Source: Monosporascus cannonballus
Taxonomy: Eukaryota; Ascomycota; Sordariomycetes; Xylariales
Reading direction: 5' to 3'
DNA length: 64,000 nt
Assembly: GCA_004154925.1 (NCBI GenBank)
Contig: QJNS01000105.1
Coordinates: forward strand, 186,001 to 250,000
Shown here: in pieces, positions 11,280 to 25,009 of the stretch
Layout: each line of letters opens with the position of its first letter
How positions within the stretch are numbered: the stretch's first letter is position 1
Translations under genes and position numbers: made by a program
Notes under the pieces: model-generated
Told to the model about the DNA's origin: nothing
Seen by the model: the letters and a program-made list of their open reading frames with translations, nothing else
Database searches by the model: none

Positions 11280-14200
11280 TTTTTTTATTTAATTAAGTAT
11301 TAAATTTTGTTTTTAATTTTTTTAAAATCTAATATTCGTTTAATTTCGTATTCGTTAAAATCCTTTTTAAGTTTTAAATTTATTTTTAACGGGGCGTTTT
11401 TAAGTATTAGTTTAAGTAGAAAAATATAGAAAATAGGGTATATTTTTATGTTTTTAAGTAACGATAATCGGTAATTAATTTTTGAAATAATTTCTTTAAT
11501 TTTAAATAAGCTAAATTTTTTAAAATTAAGTTTATTATTAGGTTTTTTCGTTTTGATTTGTAAAATATTCGAAATTGCGTTTTATTTTTGGCATAATAAA
11601 TAAACTTTATCTTTTTTCGTTAAAATTAGTCCCTTAATTTTTTTTGTTATAATACTGGGTTATCTGTTATTAAAAAAATCGTAATTCGTTTTAAAAACGG
11701 ATTTAAATTATTTTAATTTCTGTCGTTAATATCTTTATTTTTGGGGTAATTATAGCAATTTTTAGTACCTTATTAAACGGTTATTTAAGTCGTTTTACCT
11801 TTGTATTATGTCCGTATACAGCTATATAAAGAAATACGCCCATATTTTCGTTAATTAATATGTTGTAAATGATTTATATTAATAATAAAAATTTTACTTA
11901 ATTATCCTATTAATAATTAACGTAATTTCGTAAATATTATTTTAAAATTTGGTTTAATTTTTTGGTTTGGTTATCCGTTTAGGGATAATACGTTATCAAG
12001 AATTTAAATTTAATACCAATTTATTTAAAAAAGTTAATATTAAATTTTAAAATAAATAACGTATTTCGGTTTGAAATAATTTTTTTAAGTATTTTATGTT
12101 TATTAAGGTATTATTTGATAAAGGCGTAAGTTAATTATTTTGCCGTTATATTTCCTTTAAAAGGTAAAAAATACCCATATTTGGTAAATTTATTAATAAT
12201 TATTTATATTCCGTCGTATTCGATTCCAATAATTGGGTTTTTAAATGAAAATAAGCTAATAATAAAATCCTAAGTTATGGTGTTTTATGCTTTGTCCGGA
12301 ATATCGGTGGGTTGTAATAGCCCGTAAGGTTTATGGCATACTGCCTTAGCTTTGTTATAAACGTTATAATTCTTAATAGTTATTTTAATTATACGGCGTA
12401 GCTTAAGGAAATCGTATTTTTTTTGCAGCCGTCGGATGGTTTTAAAAATTCCTTAATATTTATGTAATAAGTTTTCATAGAATTCCTTTACGAATTATTT
12501 TTATTAATCTTTGGGAATATAAATTTTGCTATAATATAATAATTAATTTTTAGGTTATCCTTTTAATTGCTAGATTTCCTTTTGTTTTTTTGTATCGTAA
12601 AAATTCCGGAATTATATTAAAAGTTCGGTAGTTAATTTTTTCATTATTTCATACAGATATATAGTTCTATTTTTGTTATATTATAATATTTACATATTTT
12701 TTTTGGGCATTTTAGAATCGTAATCTTTTTTGCGATTAAAAATATCCGCTTAGATATTTTTTTTTAATATAATATATCTTAAAGTTAAATCTGAATAAAA
12801 AAATCCACCATTTTTTATGTCGTTTATTTAGCTTTTAGGCTTTTATAAATTGCGTAAAATTTTTATAATTAAAATAAATGTCGAAAAGTTTTTTTGTTCC
12901 GCTAAAAAAAGGTTCTTATTCCTTAAAAATATTAATAATTATTAATAACTTTTTATCGTAAATTTAATATCTAAGTTTTGTATTTCGGAATACTTTAAAG
13001 TAATATGTTATTAGGTATTATTTACTATTACCTTTTTGCTGTTCCAAAATTGCGTTTAGGGCATACTTTAAAGTATTTATCTTTAGTCGTTTCGTTTTAT
13101 TTGGATTTGGCATCTTTATAATAAATCCGCTAATAATTATTTCTTTTAATTCCCGGAACGTTTTTTTTGTTTTTTCTAGAAATTCGAATTTTTTCCTAAC
13201 GTATTTCTTAATGGTAAATTTCGTTAAAGGCCTAATTATATCTTTATATCCCTTAATTAGGCCGTATACGTAACCCATAAATCCTAAAATCTGTTAGATA
13301 TTTGTAACGGTCGCCTTATTAGGGATAAGTTAATCCTTAATTACTTTTAATTTAAAGCATTAAATTTGAATTTGTCTTGATATAAAAATAAATCCCAAAA
13401 AATCCAATTTCTAGGTATACCATATGCTTTTAATAAAATTAATTCGAATATTAATTTTATCCAAAGTTTTAAGTACTTAAGCGATATATTTCTTATGTTC
13501 CTTTAGGGTTTCGGAATAAATAAGGATATCGTCGAGATAAACAAATACGAATTTATCCAAAAATTATCGGAAGGTAATTATTACCAAGCTTTAGAAATTA
13601 ATAGGAGCGTTAATAAGTCCCATAAGTATTATTTTATATTCGTAAAATCTATATATTATCCTAAATATTGTTTTTTATTTTTTTTTTTTGGCCATTTTAA
13701 TATGGTAATAATTATCGCGAAAATTAAGTGCCGTAAACCATTTGGCTTTGCTGGCATTTTCCTTTAGGGTATTTATAAAAATTAAGGGATATTTATTTTT
13801 AATTATGATATTATTTAATTATTTATAATTAATTATTTTTCGGTAAATAGGGTTTTTATCCTTATTAATTTTTTGTTTGTTATCCTTGGTTTTTGGTATT
13901 ATAAGAATTAGATATTTAATAAGGGAATTAAAAGGTTAAATATATTTTCTTTTCAAATCTAATTATATGCTTTTTTATAAAGCTTTTAACTTTTTTGGGT
14001 TTATATAATAAATTTTGTAAAGCTTAAAATAATACCTTTTTTTAATAAGTATCCGGTGGTCTTATTAACCGTATAGCGGTAATTCGTAATCTTTTTTATT
14101 TTTAAATAATTTTTTAAATCCTTAATATTCCGGAAGTACCGTAAAGATCTGATTAAGAACCCGTATTTCCTTAATAATATAGCAAATTTTTCGATTATTT

Positions 14201-14691
14201 TTATTTGGCATTTCGTCTTAAGAAAATATTCGTTTTTTTTAATTAATCCGTAAGTTGCTGGAATAAAACCAAAGTATTTTTAAGATAATGTCATATTTGG
14301 AGATATTAGCGATATCCAGTAAAACGCATTTTTAATATTTTTAAATTTATATTAGAAGTTTTTCCGTTTTTCGAAAAATTCGTTTGTTTTCGTAAGTAAA
14401 TAAGCTGCCGTTTACCGTATATAACTTATAGAACTTTAGTTTATATTTTTAAGGAATTTGATATTTTTTTGTTATTACGGGGGAAATAAAATTATTTTTT
14501 GTTCCGGAATTAATTATGGCCTTAAGTACCTTACCTTTATATCGGAGGGGGATTTTAATTTGGCTGTATGTTTTTTTCGTTATTTCGCATAAGGTTTTAT
14601 TAATTAGGGTTTTTCGATACCTTAATTTCGAGGGTTTCGGTAATTTTTTGATTTTTAATGCCATCCGGCTTAAACGAATTTCCATTCGCAA
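11280..14691 (-). pseudogene. Pol of element 2 (protease, RT, RNase H, integrase)
   Basis: Open pieces include a protease block (14691-14449) with LKAIINSGTKNNFISP, where the catalytic Asp has become Asn, and an RNase H/connection block (13278-13018) with PLTKFT.KK.V.KKFEF..KTKKTF.ELK. The reverse transcriptase active site Y-L-D-D is intact at 13539-13528, in the phrase FVFVYLDDILIYS. Overall the frame is broken by many stops. Domain order is that of Ty3/Gypsy (integrase last). Confidence 0.82.
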
Positions 14692-14899
14692 ACTTTTTTA
14701 ATAGTATATTTAATATATTAATTGTTTTTATACCGGAATTATGTTTTTTTGCCGTATTTGTATTAAGGTTTCAAAATTGGATTTTTTTTTTAACTTATCT
14801 TTTGGTTTTATGTTTTCTGGGTTATAGGAATAAAAAGGTAATTTTCTAAAAAAGGTATTCCCATATTTAAAAACTTATATTGGACGTAAAATATCGGAA

Positions 14900-16460
14900 A
14901 ATAACATAAATATCTTTATAATATGGCTTTTTGATTTTGTTTTAACTTAAAGTGCATATAATAAAACTTTGGATATTTTGATTATCGTAAGGTTTTTGTA
15001 TATCGGTATTTATTATTTGATTCGATAAGGATTTTATTATTTTATCCGGACTAAAAATTATTATTCTTTTTAATTTGGAAATAAACAAAATAATTATTTT
15101 AATAGCAAGCGGTAAAATATAATAAATTATAAGGGTTTACCGATAATATTTTTTAGTAAATAATATATTTTAAAAATTTATAAAATTTCGGGAATAATTA
15201 TTTATGGTTATTAATATCTGGTCGAAATTAACCGTCCTTTATATATATTTCATATTTCTAGGAATTAAAATAATATTAATATTTTAACTTTATAATTATT
15301 TTGGAAGCCGTTTATCTTAGGTAATATTTATAAGTTTTAATCTTAAAATTTTGGCAAATTAAATAATCTTTATATTTTAAAATGTTATTCGGAATTTAAA
15401 TAATTATAATAATAATAAATTTTAATTAAGAAAAAATCGAATTAATTTTTTTCTTTTTTTTTTCTGCTTTATTATCAATTTTTTATTCGGTTATTTTAAC
15501 TTTTTTCTGGGGTTAAGGAATTTTTTTTTTTGGAATTCCTTTTAGCGGGAAAATAGCATTTGCTTTTAAAATGTCCTTTTTTGTTATAATTAAAATATTT
15601 TATTTTAAATTTGTTTTTTTTAGGTTTTTTCAAAACGGAATTCGTTTTTTTTAAAATTTACTTTTATTTTTCTGAATTTGGTTATTAAAGCCTTTATTAT
15701 TATTTCGTTTGCCGGTTCCTTTTTTTTCGAAATACCGATCAAAAATATAACGGTCGGCAATAATAACCTTATCGGTATATTTTGCAAAAAATCTTATTTT
15801 AGGTTTTATATATATTTTATCTTTAATTTAAAGCTTTAAGCCGTCGTAATAAGGATAAAATAACGTACTTTCGGGCAGATTTAAGATAATTATTAAACGA
15901 TTAAATTTGGTCGTATATTTAAATGTTAATTTAATTTAGCAAAGAAAATAAAATTATTTAATTATATATTATTTTTTATTAAAATTTTTAAATAAAACTT
16001 ATATTCGTTTTTTAAAATAATCGTATTTACCAAAAACATAATTAATAAAATTTAAGGATTTTTCTGGATATTTTTTAAAATAATCCGTTAAAATAAGTTC
16101 GAATTATTTCCGGATTTATCCGGTTAATAATTAAAAAATAATTATTACCTTTTAATAATTTTCTATTAAAAAATTTTCGTAAAACTTAAGGTAAAATCTG
16201 GCCTAAATTAAAAATTTATTAAGGTTTTTTAATTTATCGTAAAGCTTAGGGGAAATTAATTTATAACTTTTAATATCTGGTATTCCGTAATAACTAAAAA
16301 ATAAAATAATTTTTTTCCGTATCCGGTTTACGCCGAATAATAATAAAATCGAAGTTTTTTCTGGTATTTGTCTTATGTTTAACGAAAGTGGTCGGTAATT
16401 AGCCTTTTAGTTTCGTCCCCTTAAAAAGCCAAATTATAAAAAAGCCGGTTTTTTTTTTGG
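14900..16460 (-). pseudogene. Gag of element 2
   Basis: The minus-strand sequence matches the gag of elements A and 3 with C-to-T/G-to-A differences. A zinc-knuckle remnant (K-F-N-Y-x-K-K-G-H-F) lies near 15610-15545, and the start region is near 16455. The long plus-strand open frame at 16457-16663 is a shadow of this gene. Confidence 0.65.
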
Positions 16461-16914
16461 CGAACCGAATATTTTCTTTTTTTAGGCTTTTGACCTCTTG
16501 GGCCAAAAAGTTTAATCGTTTTTTTATAATAAGTTCTTTTTTTTTAATTAAACACTTTAATATCTTTTTTTTTTATTTTTTAACCGGATATTCTTTTTCT
16601 TTTTTATTTATTTTATTTCCTTATACCTTAATTATTTCCCTTACGGATAAAGGTTATTATTAAGGTTAAAAAAAATTTCCTTAAGATCTAATAATAAAAA
16701 ATATTATATTATTTATTAATTAAAAAACTTTTTTAATAAGTAATAAATCGTTTAATTTTGTTATTAATCCTTTATTAATTAATAACGGGGATTAAATATA
16801 TTATTTATTTTTTAAACGTTATCCTATATTATTATTTATATTAAGTTTAAGAAAATTTATACTTAATTAAGCCTTAAATTATTTGTCGGCTATTAATTAA
16901 AGAGTTATTAAAAT

Positions 16915-17197
16915 ATAACGAACCTATTATATATTTATTTAAAGGTATAAATAATATTTAAAAAAAGTTTTAATTTATAAGTAATAATAAAGCAAAAAAT
17001 AATTTAATAATTTATTCGTTAAAAAGATTTAAATATTTTTCCTTTAGTTAAAAAATAATATAATTATCTTTAATTAAAAATTTAAATTAATAATTAAAGA
17101 ACGAAATTAAATAAGTATTATTTATATAAAAAACCGATTTATTATATATCCTAATTCCCAAAATAAATATGTCGTAAATTTATATAATTTATATAAT
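16915..17197 (-). repeat. Truncated 5' LTR of element 2
   Basis: Starts TATAACGAACC on the plus strand, matching the first 283 bp of the family LTR. Similarity stops at TATATAAT and unrelated sequence begins (TTGACGATC). About 133 bp of LTR is missing. Confidence 0.85.
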
Positions 17198-17317
17198 ATT
17201 GACGATCTAACCGAATAATGCGATTGGATAATTCTTAAAGCTGTTAAATAGCCAGACGTTTTTCTTGGTTTATTCGGAATTTTTCGGCCCGGATGTTTTT
17301 AAACGATAAAAGCGAGA
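17198..17317 (+). mobile_element. Residual internal sequence of element A, left piece
   Basis: A short, less AT-rich stretch between the truncated LTR of element 2 and the 5' LTR of element 3. It continues at 31835 once element 3 is removed. Read on the minus strand it gives a charged coiled-coil segment (QEKRLAI.QL.ELSNRIIRLDR) like the antisense ORF of elements 2-4, so it is probably the antisense ORF of element A. Confidence 0.6.
17313..17317. repeat. Target-site duplication of element 3, left copy (CGAGA)
   Basis: CGAGA directly before TGTTACAGG; the same five bases follow the 3' LTR at 31830-31834. Confidence 0.95.
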
Positions 17318-17733
17318 TGTTACAGGAACCAGGGTTCCTGCCTTTAAGAAACCTACCTTTGAGGCCTAGCGCGGACCTGTTACGGCTAAATTCCGGATAA
17401 GGAAATTTAGTTTATTCCGTAATCTAAATAATTTAAGTAATTTAACCAAATTATATAAAATATATAGATTTACGATATATTTATTTTGGGAGTTAAGATA
17501 TATAATAAATCGGTTTTTTATGTAAATAATATTTACTTAATTTCGTTTTTTAATTATTAATTTAAGTTTTTAGTTAAAAGTAATTATATTGTTTTTTAAC
17601 TAAGGGAAAAATATTTAAATCTTTTTAATAAATAAATTATTAAATTATTTTTTACCTTATTATTATTTACAAATTAAAACCTTTTTCGGATATTACTTAT
17701 ACCTTTAAATAAATATATAATAAATTCGTTATA
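17318..17733 (+). repeat. 5' LTR of element 3 (416 bp)
   Basis: Starts TGTTACAGGAACC and ends ATTCGTTATA. Same family as the LTRs of elements 2 and 4, in opposite orientation to them. Confidence 0.94.
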
Positions 17734-18122
17734 TTTTAATAATTTTTTAATTAATAGCCGACAAATAATTTAAAATTTAATTAAGTATAAATTTTTTTAA
17801 ATTTAATATAAACGATAATATAGGACGACGTTTAAAAAATAAATAATATATCCGATTCCCGTTATTAATTAATAAAAAATTAATAAGAAAATTAAACGAT
17901 TTATTATTTATTAAAAAAATTTTCCAGTTAATAAATAATATAACACCTTTTATTATTAAATTTTAAGGAGGTTTTTTTTTAAAACCTTAATAATAATTTT
18001 TATCTATAAAAAAATAATTAAGGTATAAAAAGATAAAATAAGTAAAAAAGAAAAAAAATATCCGGTTAAAAAACAGAAAAAAAAAGGTACTAAAACGTTT
18101 AATTAAAGAAAAAAAACTTATT

Positions 18123-19200
18123 ATAAAAGAATAATTAAACCTTTTGGCCTAAAAGGTTAAAAGCCTAAAAAAAAAGAATATTCGGTTCGCCAAAGAAAAA
18201 AAACCGGCTTTTTTATAATTTGGCTTTTTAAGGGGATAAAGTTAAAGGGTTAATTATTAATCATTTTCGTTAAATATAAAATAAATATTAGAAAGAATTT
18301 CGATTTTATTATTATTCGGCGTAAACCGGATACGGGAAAAAATTATTTCATCCTTTGATTATTACGGAATGTTAAACGTTAAGGGTTATAAGCCAATTCC
18401 CTTTAAGCCTTACGATAAATCAAAAGATTTTGATAAATTTTTAATTTAGGCCAAACTTTATTTTAAATTTTACGAAAATTCTTTAACGGAAAATTATTAA
18501 AAAATAATGGCCATTTTTTAATTATTAACTGGACAAATCCGGGAATAATTCGAGCTTATTTTAACGGATTATTTTAAAAGGTATTTAAAGAAATCCTTAA
18601 ATTTTATTAATTATGTTTTTGGTAAATACGGTTATTTTAAAAAATAAATACGGGCCTTATTCGAAAATCTTAATAAAAAGTAATATGTAATTAAATAACT
18701 TTATTTCTTTCGCCAGATTAAATTAATATCTAAATATATAACCAAATTTAATTATTTAATAATTATTTTAAACCTGCCCGAAAGTACGTTATTTTATCTT
18801 TATTATAATAAGTTAAAGCCTTAAGTTAAAGATAAAATATATATAAAACGTAAAATGGGATTTTTTGCAAAATATACCGATAAAATTATTATTGCCGACC
18901 GTCGTACTTTTAATCGGTATTTCGAAAAAAAAGGAACCGGTAAACGAAATAACGATAAAAGCTTTAGCAGCCGAATTAAAAAAGATAAGGGTAAGCCTTA
19001 AAAGGAAACGAATTCCGTTTCGAAAAAACCTAAAAAAAAATAAATTTAAAATAAAATATTTTAATTATGGCAAAAAAAGATATTTTAAAAGCGAATACCG
19101 TTTTTTCGCCAAAAGAAATTCCAAAAAAAAAAATTCCTTAACCCCAGAAAAAAGTTAAAATAATTAAATAAAAAACTGATAATAAGGCAGAAAAAAAGGA
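18123..19200 (+). pseudogene. Gag of element 3
   Basis: The start codon aligned with that of element A has become ATA. The frame holding the zinc knuckle is open at 18865-19158. The knuckle (about 19055-19100) reads Y-F-N-Y-G-K-K-R-Y-F-K-S-E-Y: all three Cys and the His have changed to Tyr, exactly the outcome of TGY-to-TAY and CAY-to-TAY decay. The upstream Trp in IRE.FEL is a TAA here but TGG in element A. Confidence 0.8.
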
Positions 19201-19229
19201 AAAAAAAATTAATTCGATTTTTTTCTAGC

Positions 19230-22200
19230 CAAAATTTATTATTATTATAATTATTTAAATTCCGAACGATATTTTAAAATATAAAAATTATTTAATTTAT
19301 TAAGATTTTAAAGTTAAAACTTATAAATATTACCTAAGATAAACGGCTTCCAAAATAATTATAGGATTAAAATACCAATATTATTTTAATTCTTAAAAAT
19401 ATAAAATATATATAAAGGATAATTAATTTTAATTAAATATTAGCAATTATAAATAATTATTCCCGAAATTTTGTAAACTCCCAAAATATATTATTTATTA
19501 AAAAACGTTATCGGTAAACCTTTATAATTTATTATATTTTACTGCCTATTATTAAAACAATTATTTCGTTTATTTCCGAATTAAAAAAAATAATAATTTT
19601 TAACCTAGATAAAATAATAAAACCCTTACCAAATTAAATAATAAATACCGATATATAAAAACTTTACGATAACCAAAATATTTAAAATCTTATTATATAT
19701 ATCTTAAATTAAAACGGAATTAAAAAATTATATTATAAGGATATTTATATTATTTTCCGATATTTTGCGTTTAACATAAATTTTTAAATATGGGAATATT
19801 TTTTTTGAAAAATTACTTTTTTGCTTCCATAACCCAAAAAATATAAAATTAAAAAATAAGTTAAAAAAAAAATCCAATTTTAAAACCTTAATATAAATAC
19901 GGCAAAAAAACATGGTTCCGGTATAAAAACGATTAATATATTAAATATATTATCAAAAAAGCTCGTAAATAAAAATTCGCTTAAACCGGACGATATCAAA
20001 AGTCAAAAAATTACCAAAACTTTCGAAATTAAAATATCGAAAAACCTTAATTAATAAAACCTTATACGAAATAGCGAAAGGAACGCATAACCAAATTAAA
20101 ATCTTTTTTTAATATAAAAATAAGGTACTTAAAGCCATAATTAATTCCGGAATAAAAAATAATTTTATTTCTTTCGTAATAACGGAAAAATATTAAATTT
20201 CCTAAAAATATAAATTAAAATTTTATAAATTACGTACGGTAAATAATAACTTATTTACTTACGAAAATAAACGAATTTTTCGAAAAACGAAAAATTTTTT
20301 AATATAAATTTAAAAATATTAAAAATACGTTTTATTAAATATTACTAATATTGTCGGATACGATATTATTTTAGGAATATTTTGGTTTTATTTTAACAAT
20401 TTACTGATTAATTAAAAAAAACGAATATTTTTTTAGGACGAAATATTAAATAACAATAATCGAAAAATTTATTATGTTATTAAAAAGGTACGGGTTCTTA
20501 ATTAGATCTTTACGGTATTTCCAAAATATTAAGGATTTAAGAAATTATTTAAAAATAAAAAAGATTATAAATTACCGTTATATAATTAATAGGATTATTA
20601 AATATTGATTAAAAAAAATATTATTTTAAGTTTTATAAAATTTATTACATAAACCCAGAAAAATTAAAAGCTTTATAAAAAAGTATATAATTAAATTTAA
20701 AAAAAATATATTTAATTTTTTAATTCCTTTATTAAATATTTAATCCTTATAATACCAAAAATTAAAAATAACAAATAAAAAATTAATAAGGATAAAAATT
20801 TTATTTATCGAAAAATAATTAATTATAAATAATTAAATAATATTATAATTAAAAATAAATATCTTTTAATTTTTATAAATACTTTAAAAGAAAATACTAA
20901 CAAAATTAAATAATTTATGGCGTTTGATTTTCGTAATAATTATTACCATATTAAAATGGCCAAAAGAAAAAAAATAAAAAACAATATTTAAGATAATATA
21001 TGGACTTTACGAATATAAAATAATACTTATAGGACTTATTAATATTTCCGCCAATTTCCAAAATTTAATAATAATTATTTTCCGATAATTTTTGGACAAA
21101 TTCGTATTTGTTTATTTCGACGATATCCTTATTTATTCCGAAACCCTAAGAAAATATAAAAAATATATTATTTAAATACTTAAAATTTTAAACGAAATTA
21201 ATATTCGAATTAATTTTACTAAAAATATATAATATATTTAAAAATTGGATTTTTTGGGATTTATTTTTATATTAAAATAAATTTAAATTTAACGTTTTAA
21301 ATTAAAAATAATTAAGGATTAATTTATCCTTAATAAGGTAACCGTTATAAATATCTAATAGATCTTAAGATTTACGGATTACGTACGCGGCTTAATTAAG
21401 GGATATGGAAATATAATTAGGCCTTTAACGAAATTTATTACTAAAAAATACGTTAGGAAAAAATTCGAATTTTTAGAAAAAATAAAAAAAGTATTTTGGG
21501 AATTAAAAAAAGTAATTATTAACGGATTTATTATAAAAATGTCAAATTTAAATAAAACGAAATAACTAAAGATAAATATTTTAAAATATACCTTAAGCGT
21601 AATTTTAGAATAACAAAAAAATAACAGCAAATAATATTTAATAACATATTACTTTAAAATATTCCGAAATACAAAATTTAAATATTAAATTTATAACAAA
21701 AAGTTATTAATAATTATTAATATTTTTAAGGAATAAAATTTTTTTTTTAACGGAATAAAAAAACTTTTCGATATTTATTTTAATTATAAAAATCTTACGT
21801 AATTTATAAAAGCCTAAAAATTAAATAAACGACATAAAAGATAATAAATTGTTTTATTCAAATTTAATTTTAAAATATATTATATTAAAAAAAAGGAAAA
21901 TATTTAAGCAAATATTTTTAGTTATAAAAAAAATTACGATTCCAAAATTCCCAAAAAAATATATAAATATTATAATATAATAAAAATAAAATTATATATT
22001 TATATAAAATAATAAAAAAATTAATTATCGAATTTTTAATACGGTTCCGGAATTTTTACGATATAAAAAAATAAAAGAAAATTTAATAACTAAAAGGATA
22101 ACCTAAAGATTAATTATTATATTATAACAAAATTTATATTCCTAAGGATTAATAAGAATAATTCGTAAAGGAATTTTATAAAAACTTATTGCATAAATAC

Positions 22201-23350
22201 CAAAGAACTTTTAAAATTATTTAATAATTATAAAAAAAATATAACTTCCTTAAGTTATGCCGTATAATTAAAATAATTATCAAAAATTATAACGTTTATA
22301 ATAAAGTTAAGGTAATACGTTATAAGTTTTACGGATTATTATAATTTACTAATATTTTGGATAAAACATAAAATATTATAATTTAAAATTTTATTATTAA
22401 CTTATTTTTATTTAAAAACCTAATTATTGGAATTAAATATAACGGAATATAAATAATTATTAATAAATTTATTAAATATAAATACTTTTTATTTTTAAAG
22501 GAAATATAATAGTAAAATAATTAATTTACGTTTTTATTAAATAATACCTTAATAAATATAAGATATTTAAAAAAATCGTTTTAAACCGAAATACATTATT
22601 TATTTTAAAATTTAATATTAATTTTTTAAATAAATTAATATTAAATTTAAATTTTCGATAACATATTATTTTTAAACGGATAATTAAATTAAAAATTTAA
22701 ATTAAACTTTAAAATAATATTTGCGAAATTACGTTAATTATTAATAAAATAATTAAGTAAAATTTTTATTATTAACATAAATCGTTTATAACATATTAAT
22801 TAACGAAAATATAGGCATATTTTTTTATACGGCTATATATGGATACGATATAAAAATAAAACAACCTAAATAACCGCTTAATAAAATATTAAAAATTATT
22901 ACGATTATCTTAAAAACAAAAATATTAATAACAAAAATTAAAATAATTTAAGTTTATTTCTAAAACGAATTACGATTTTTCTAATAACGAATAACCTAAT
23001 ATTATAACCAAAAAAAATTAAAGGATTAATTTTAACGAAAAAAAATAAGGTTTATTTATTATGCCAAAAATAAAATACAATTTCGAATATCTTATAAATT
23101 AAAATAAAAAAACTTAACGATAAACTTAATTTTAAAAAATTTAGCCCGTTTAAAATTAAAGAAATTATTTCAAAAATTAATTACTAATTGTCGTTACCCA
23201 AAAATATAAAAATACACCTTATTTTCCATATTTTTTTACTTAAATTAATACCTAAAAACGCCCCGTTAAAAACAAATTTAAAACTTGAAAAAAATTCCAA
23301 TAAATACGAAGTCGAATAAATATTAGATTTTAAAATAATTAAAAATAAAA
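19230..23350 (+). pseudogene. Pol of element 3
   Basis: Protease motif KAIINSG..NNFIS near 20126-20170 (catalytic Asp now Asn). Reverse transcriptase at about 20700-21290, with the box Y-F-D-D at 21113-21124. RNase H region at 21373-21630 (the long minus-strand ORF there is its shadow). Integrase at about 22240-23350. All are interrupted by many stops. It is the best template in the window for aligning the family, because only its 3' LTR was disturbed by a later insertion. Confidence 0.82.
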
Positions 23351-23429
23351 TTTAATACCTAATTAAATAAGAAAAAGTATTTATATAAAAATAATATATA
23401 AGAACTATTTAACCATTTAACGAATACGA

Positions 23430-23975
23430 TAAACCTAATTAAGACATTTTACCGCCAAAATCCTAACCGACCGTTTTTAATGCGGCTAAGGTTATAGGCG
23501 ATAATAATCCCCCACTTAAATTTAGCCCTACGGCGTTCCAGTCGAAAAAAATAAACGCCTTTACGATAACGTCTATTTCCGAAATAAATTGTACTTATTT
23601 TGTTTTAACGTAATAACGTTTTTCTTTTAATTTTTCCTATTTTTCTAATTAATTTAACTTATATTTTCTTTCAAAATTACAAAGGCCTTTTTATTAAAAA
23701 CATTTTATTATAATTAAAAACGTTTTAATTAATTAATAAGTTCCTTTATTTTTTTTTCGGCAACCTTTTAATACGTTATTAAAAAGTTTTATACTTCGTA
23801 TTATTTTTTCTGCAAACGTATTTTTTCCTCCTTAATTTTAACTAATAAATTTATAATTAATACGTTATAAAACGGGCGTTAATAGCAGGTACAACAATTA
23901 TAATTCGGAATATTAACCAAATAAAAATAATTTAAATACGAAATAATTTAAAAATTAAACGTTTTAATAAAATTA
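23430..23975 (-). pseudogene. Antisense ORF of element 3
   Basis: The counterpart of the plus-strand frame in element 2. The clearest part is the C-terminal block FISEIDVIVKAFIFFDWNAV followed by G.NLSGG and LAALKTVG.DFGGK, read through TAA/TAG. Its place (between pol and 3' LTR, opposite strand) is the same as in elements 2 and 4. Confidence 0.5.
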
Positions 23976-24150
23976 ACGTATTTATTACGGAATTTACGTT
24001 AATTTAATCGCAATTTTTTTTTCTTTTTTTAAATACGACCTATTATAATAAAAATTAATAAAGGTTTTAAGAGAAATCTCTCTAGTTATTAAAAAACGGT
24101 TACTTACGGTTTTTATTTTTAAAATAAAAATCTTTGGAAAAAAGAAATAA

Positions 24151-24413
24151 TATTATAGGAACCAGGGTTCCTATTTCCAAGAAACCTACCTTTAAGGCCT
24201 AACGCGGACCTATTACGGCTAAACTCCGGATAAGGAAACTTGGTTTATTCCGTAATCTAAATAATTTAAATAATTTAACCAGATCATATAAATTACATAA
24301 ATCCACGATATATTTACTTTGGGAATTAGGATATATAATAAATCGGTTTTTCATATAAATAATACCTACCTAGTTTCGTTCTTTAACTATTAATCTAAGC
24401 TTTCGGTCAAAGG
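24151..24413 (+). repeat. 3' LTR of element 3, left part (263 bp)
   Basis: Starts TATTATAGGAACC (ancestral TGTTACAGG). Interrupted after AAAGG at 24409-24413, where element 4 begins; it resumes at 31677. Confidence 0.94.
24409..24413. repeat. Target-site duplication of element 4, left copy (AAAGG)
   Basis: AAAGG, repeated at 31672-31676 directly after element 4. Both lie inside the 3' LTR of element 3. Confidence 0.95.
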
Positions 24414-24829
24414 TGTAACGAACATATTATATATCCACCTGGAGGTATAAGCAGTATCCGAAAAAGGTCTTAATTTGCAGGTAATAATAGGGCGAGAAAT
24501 AATTTAGTGATCTATTCGTTAAAGAGATTTAAATACTTTTCCCTTAGTTAAAGAATGGTACAGTTGCCTTTGATTAAAAGCTTAAATTAATAACTAAAGA
24601 ACGAAACTAAGTAGGTGTTATTTATATGAAAAATTAATTTATTATATATCCTAATTCCCAAAATAAGTATATTATGGATTTATGTGATTTATATGATTTG
24701 GTTAAATTACTTAAATTATTTAGATTACGGAACAAATTAAGTTTCCCTATTCGGAATTTAGCCGTAATAGGTCCGCGCTAGGCCTTAAAAGTAGGTTTTT
24801 TAAAGGTAAAAACCTTAGTTCTTATAATA
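24414..24829 (-). repeat. 3' LTR of element 4 (416 bp)
   Basis: Starts TGTAACGAACATATT and ends CTTATAATA on the plus strand; same family as element 2's LTR at 10069. Confidence 0.94.
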
Positions 24830-25009
24830 TTATTTCTCTTTTTTAAGGATTTTTATCCCAAAAATAAGAACCGTAAATAACCGTTTTTTAATAGCTGGAA
24901 AGATTTCCCTTAAAACCTTTATTAACTTTTACCATAATAAGTTATATTCAAAAAAAAACCGCAATTAAATTAACGTAAATCCCGTAATAAACGTATTAAT
25001 TTTATTAAA

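Larger units (their letters stand above)
10069..17197 (-). mobile_element. Ty3/Gypsy element 2, nested in element A, right end truncated
   Basis: A minus-strand element. Its 3' LTR is complete (10069-10484, 416 bp, TGTAACG..ATAATA on the plus strand). Its 5' LTR keeps only about 283 bp (16915-17197) and then changes abruptly into element A sequence. On the minus strand the order is gag (about 16455-15400), protease (14691-14449), reverse transcriptase, RNase H (13278-13018) and integrase (about 12350-11280). It inserted in the reverse transcriptase of element A; the left flank is TTATA, but the matching right copy is gone with the deletion. Confidence 0.9.

Noticed and set aside
16457..16663. 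Plus-strand hydrophobic ORF
   Set aside because: It is the reverse of the gag start of element 2; the same ORF recurs on the minus strand at 7300-7506 opposite the gag of element A.
17318..24150. Independent genes inside the transposon stack from AT-rich open frames
   Set aside because: Open frames there either match Gypsy domains or are their shadows.
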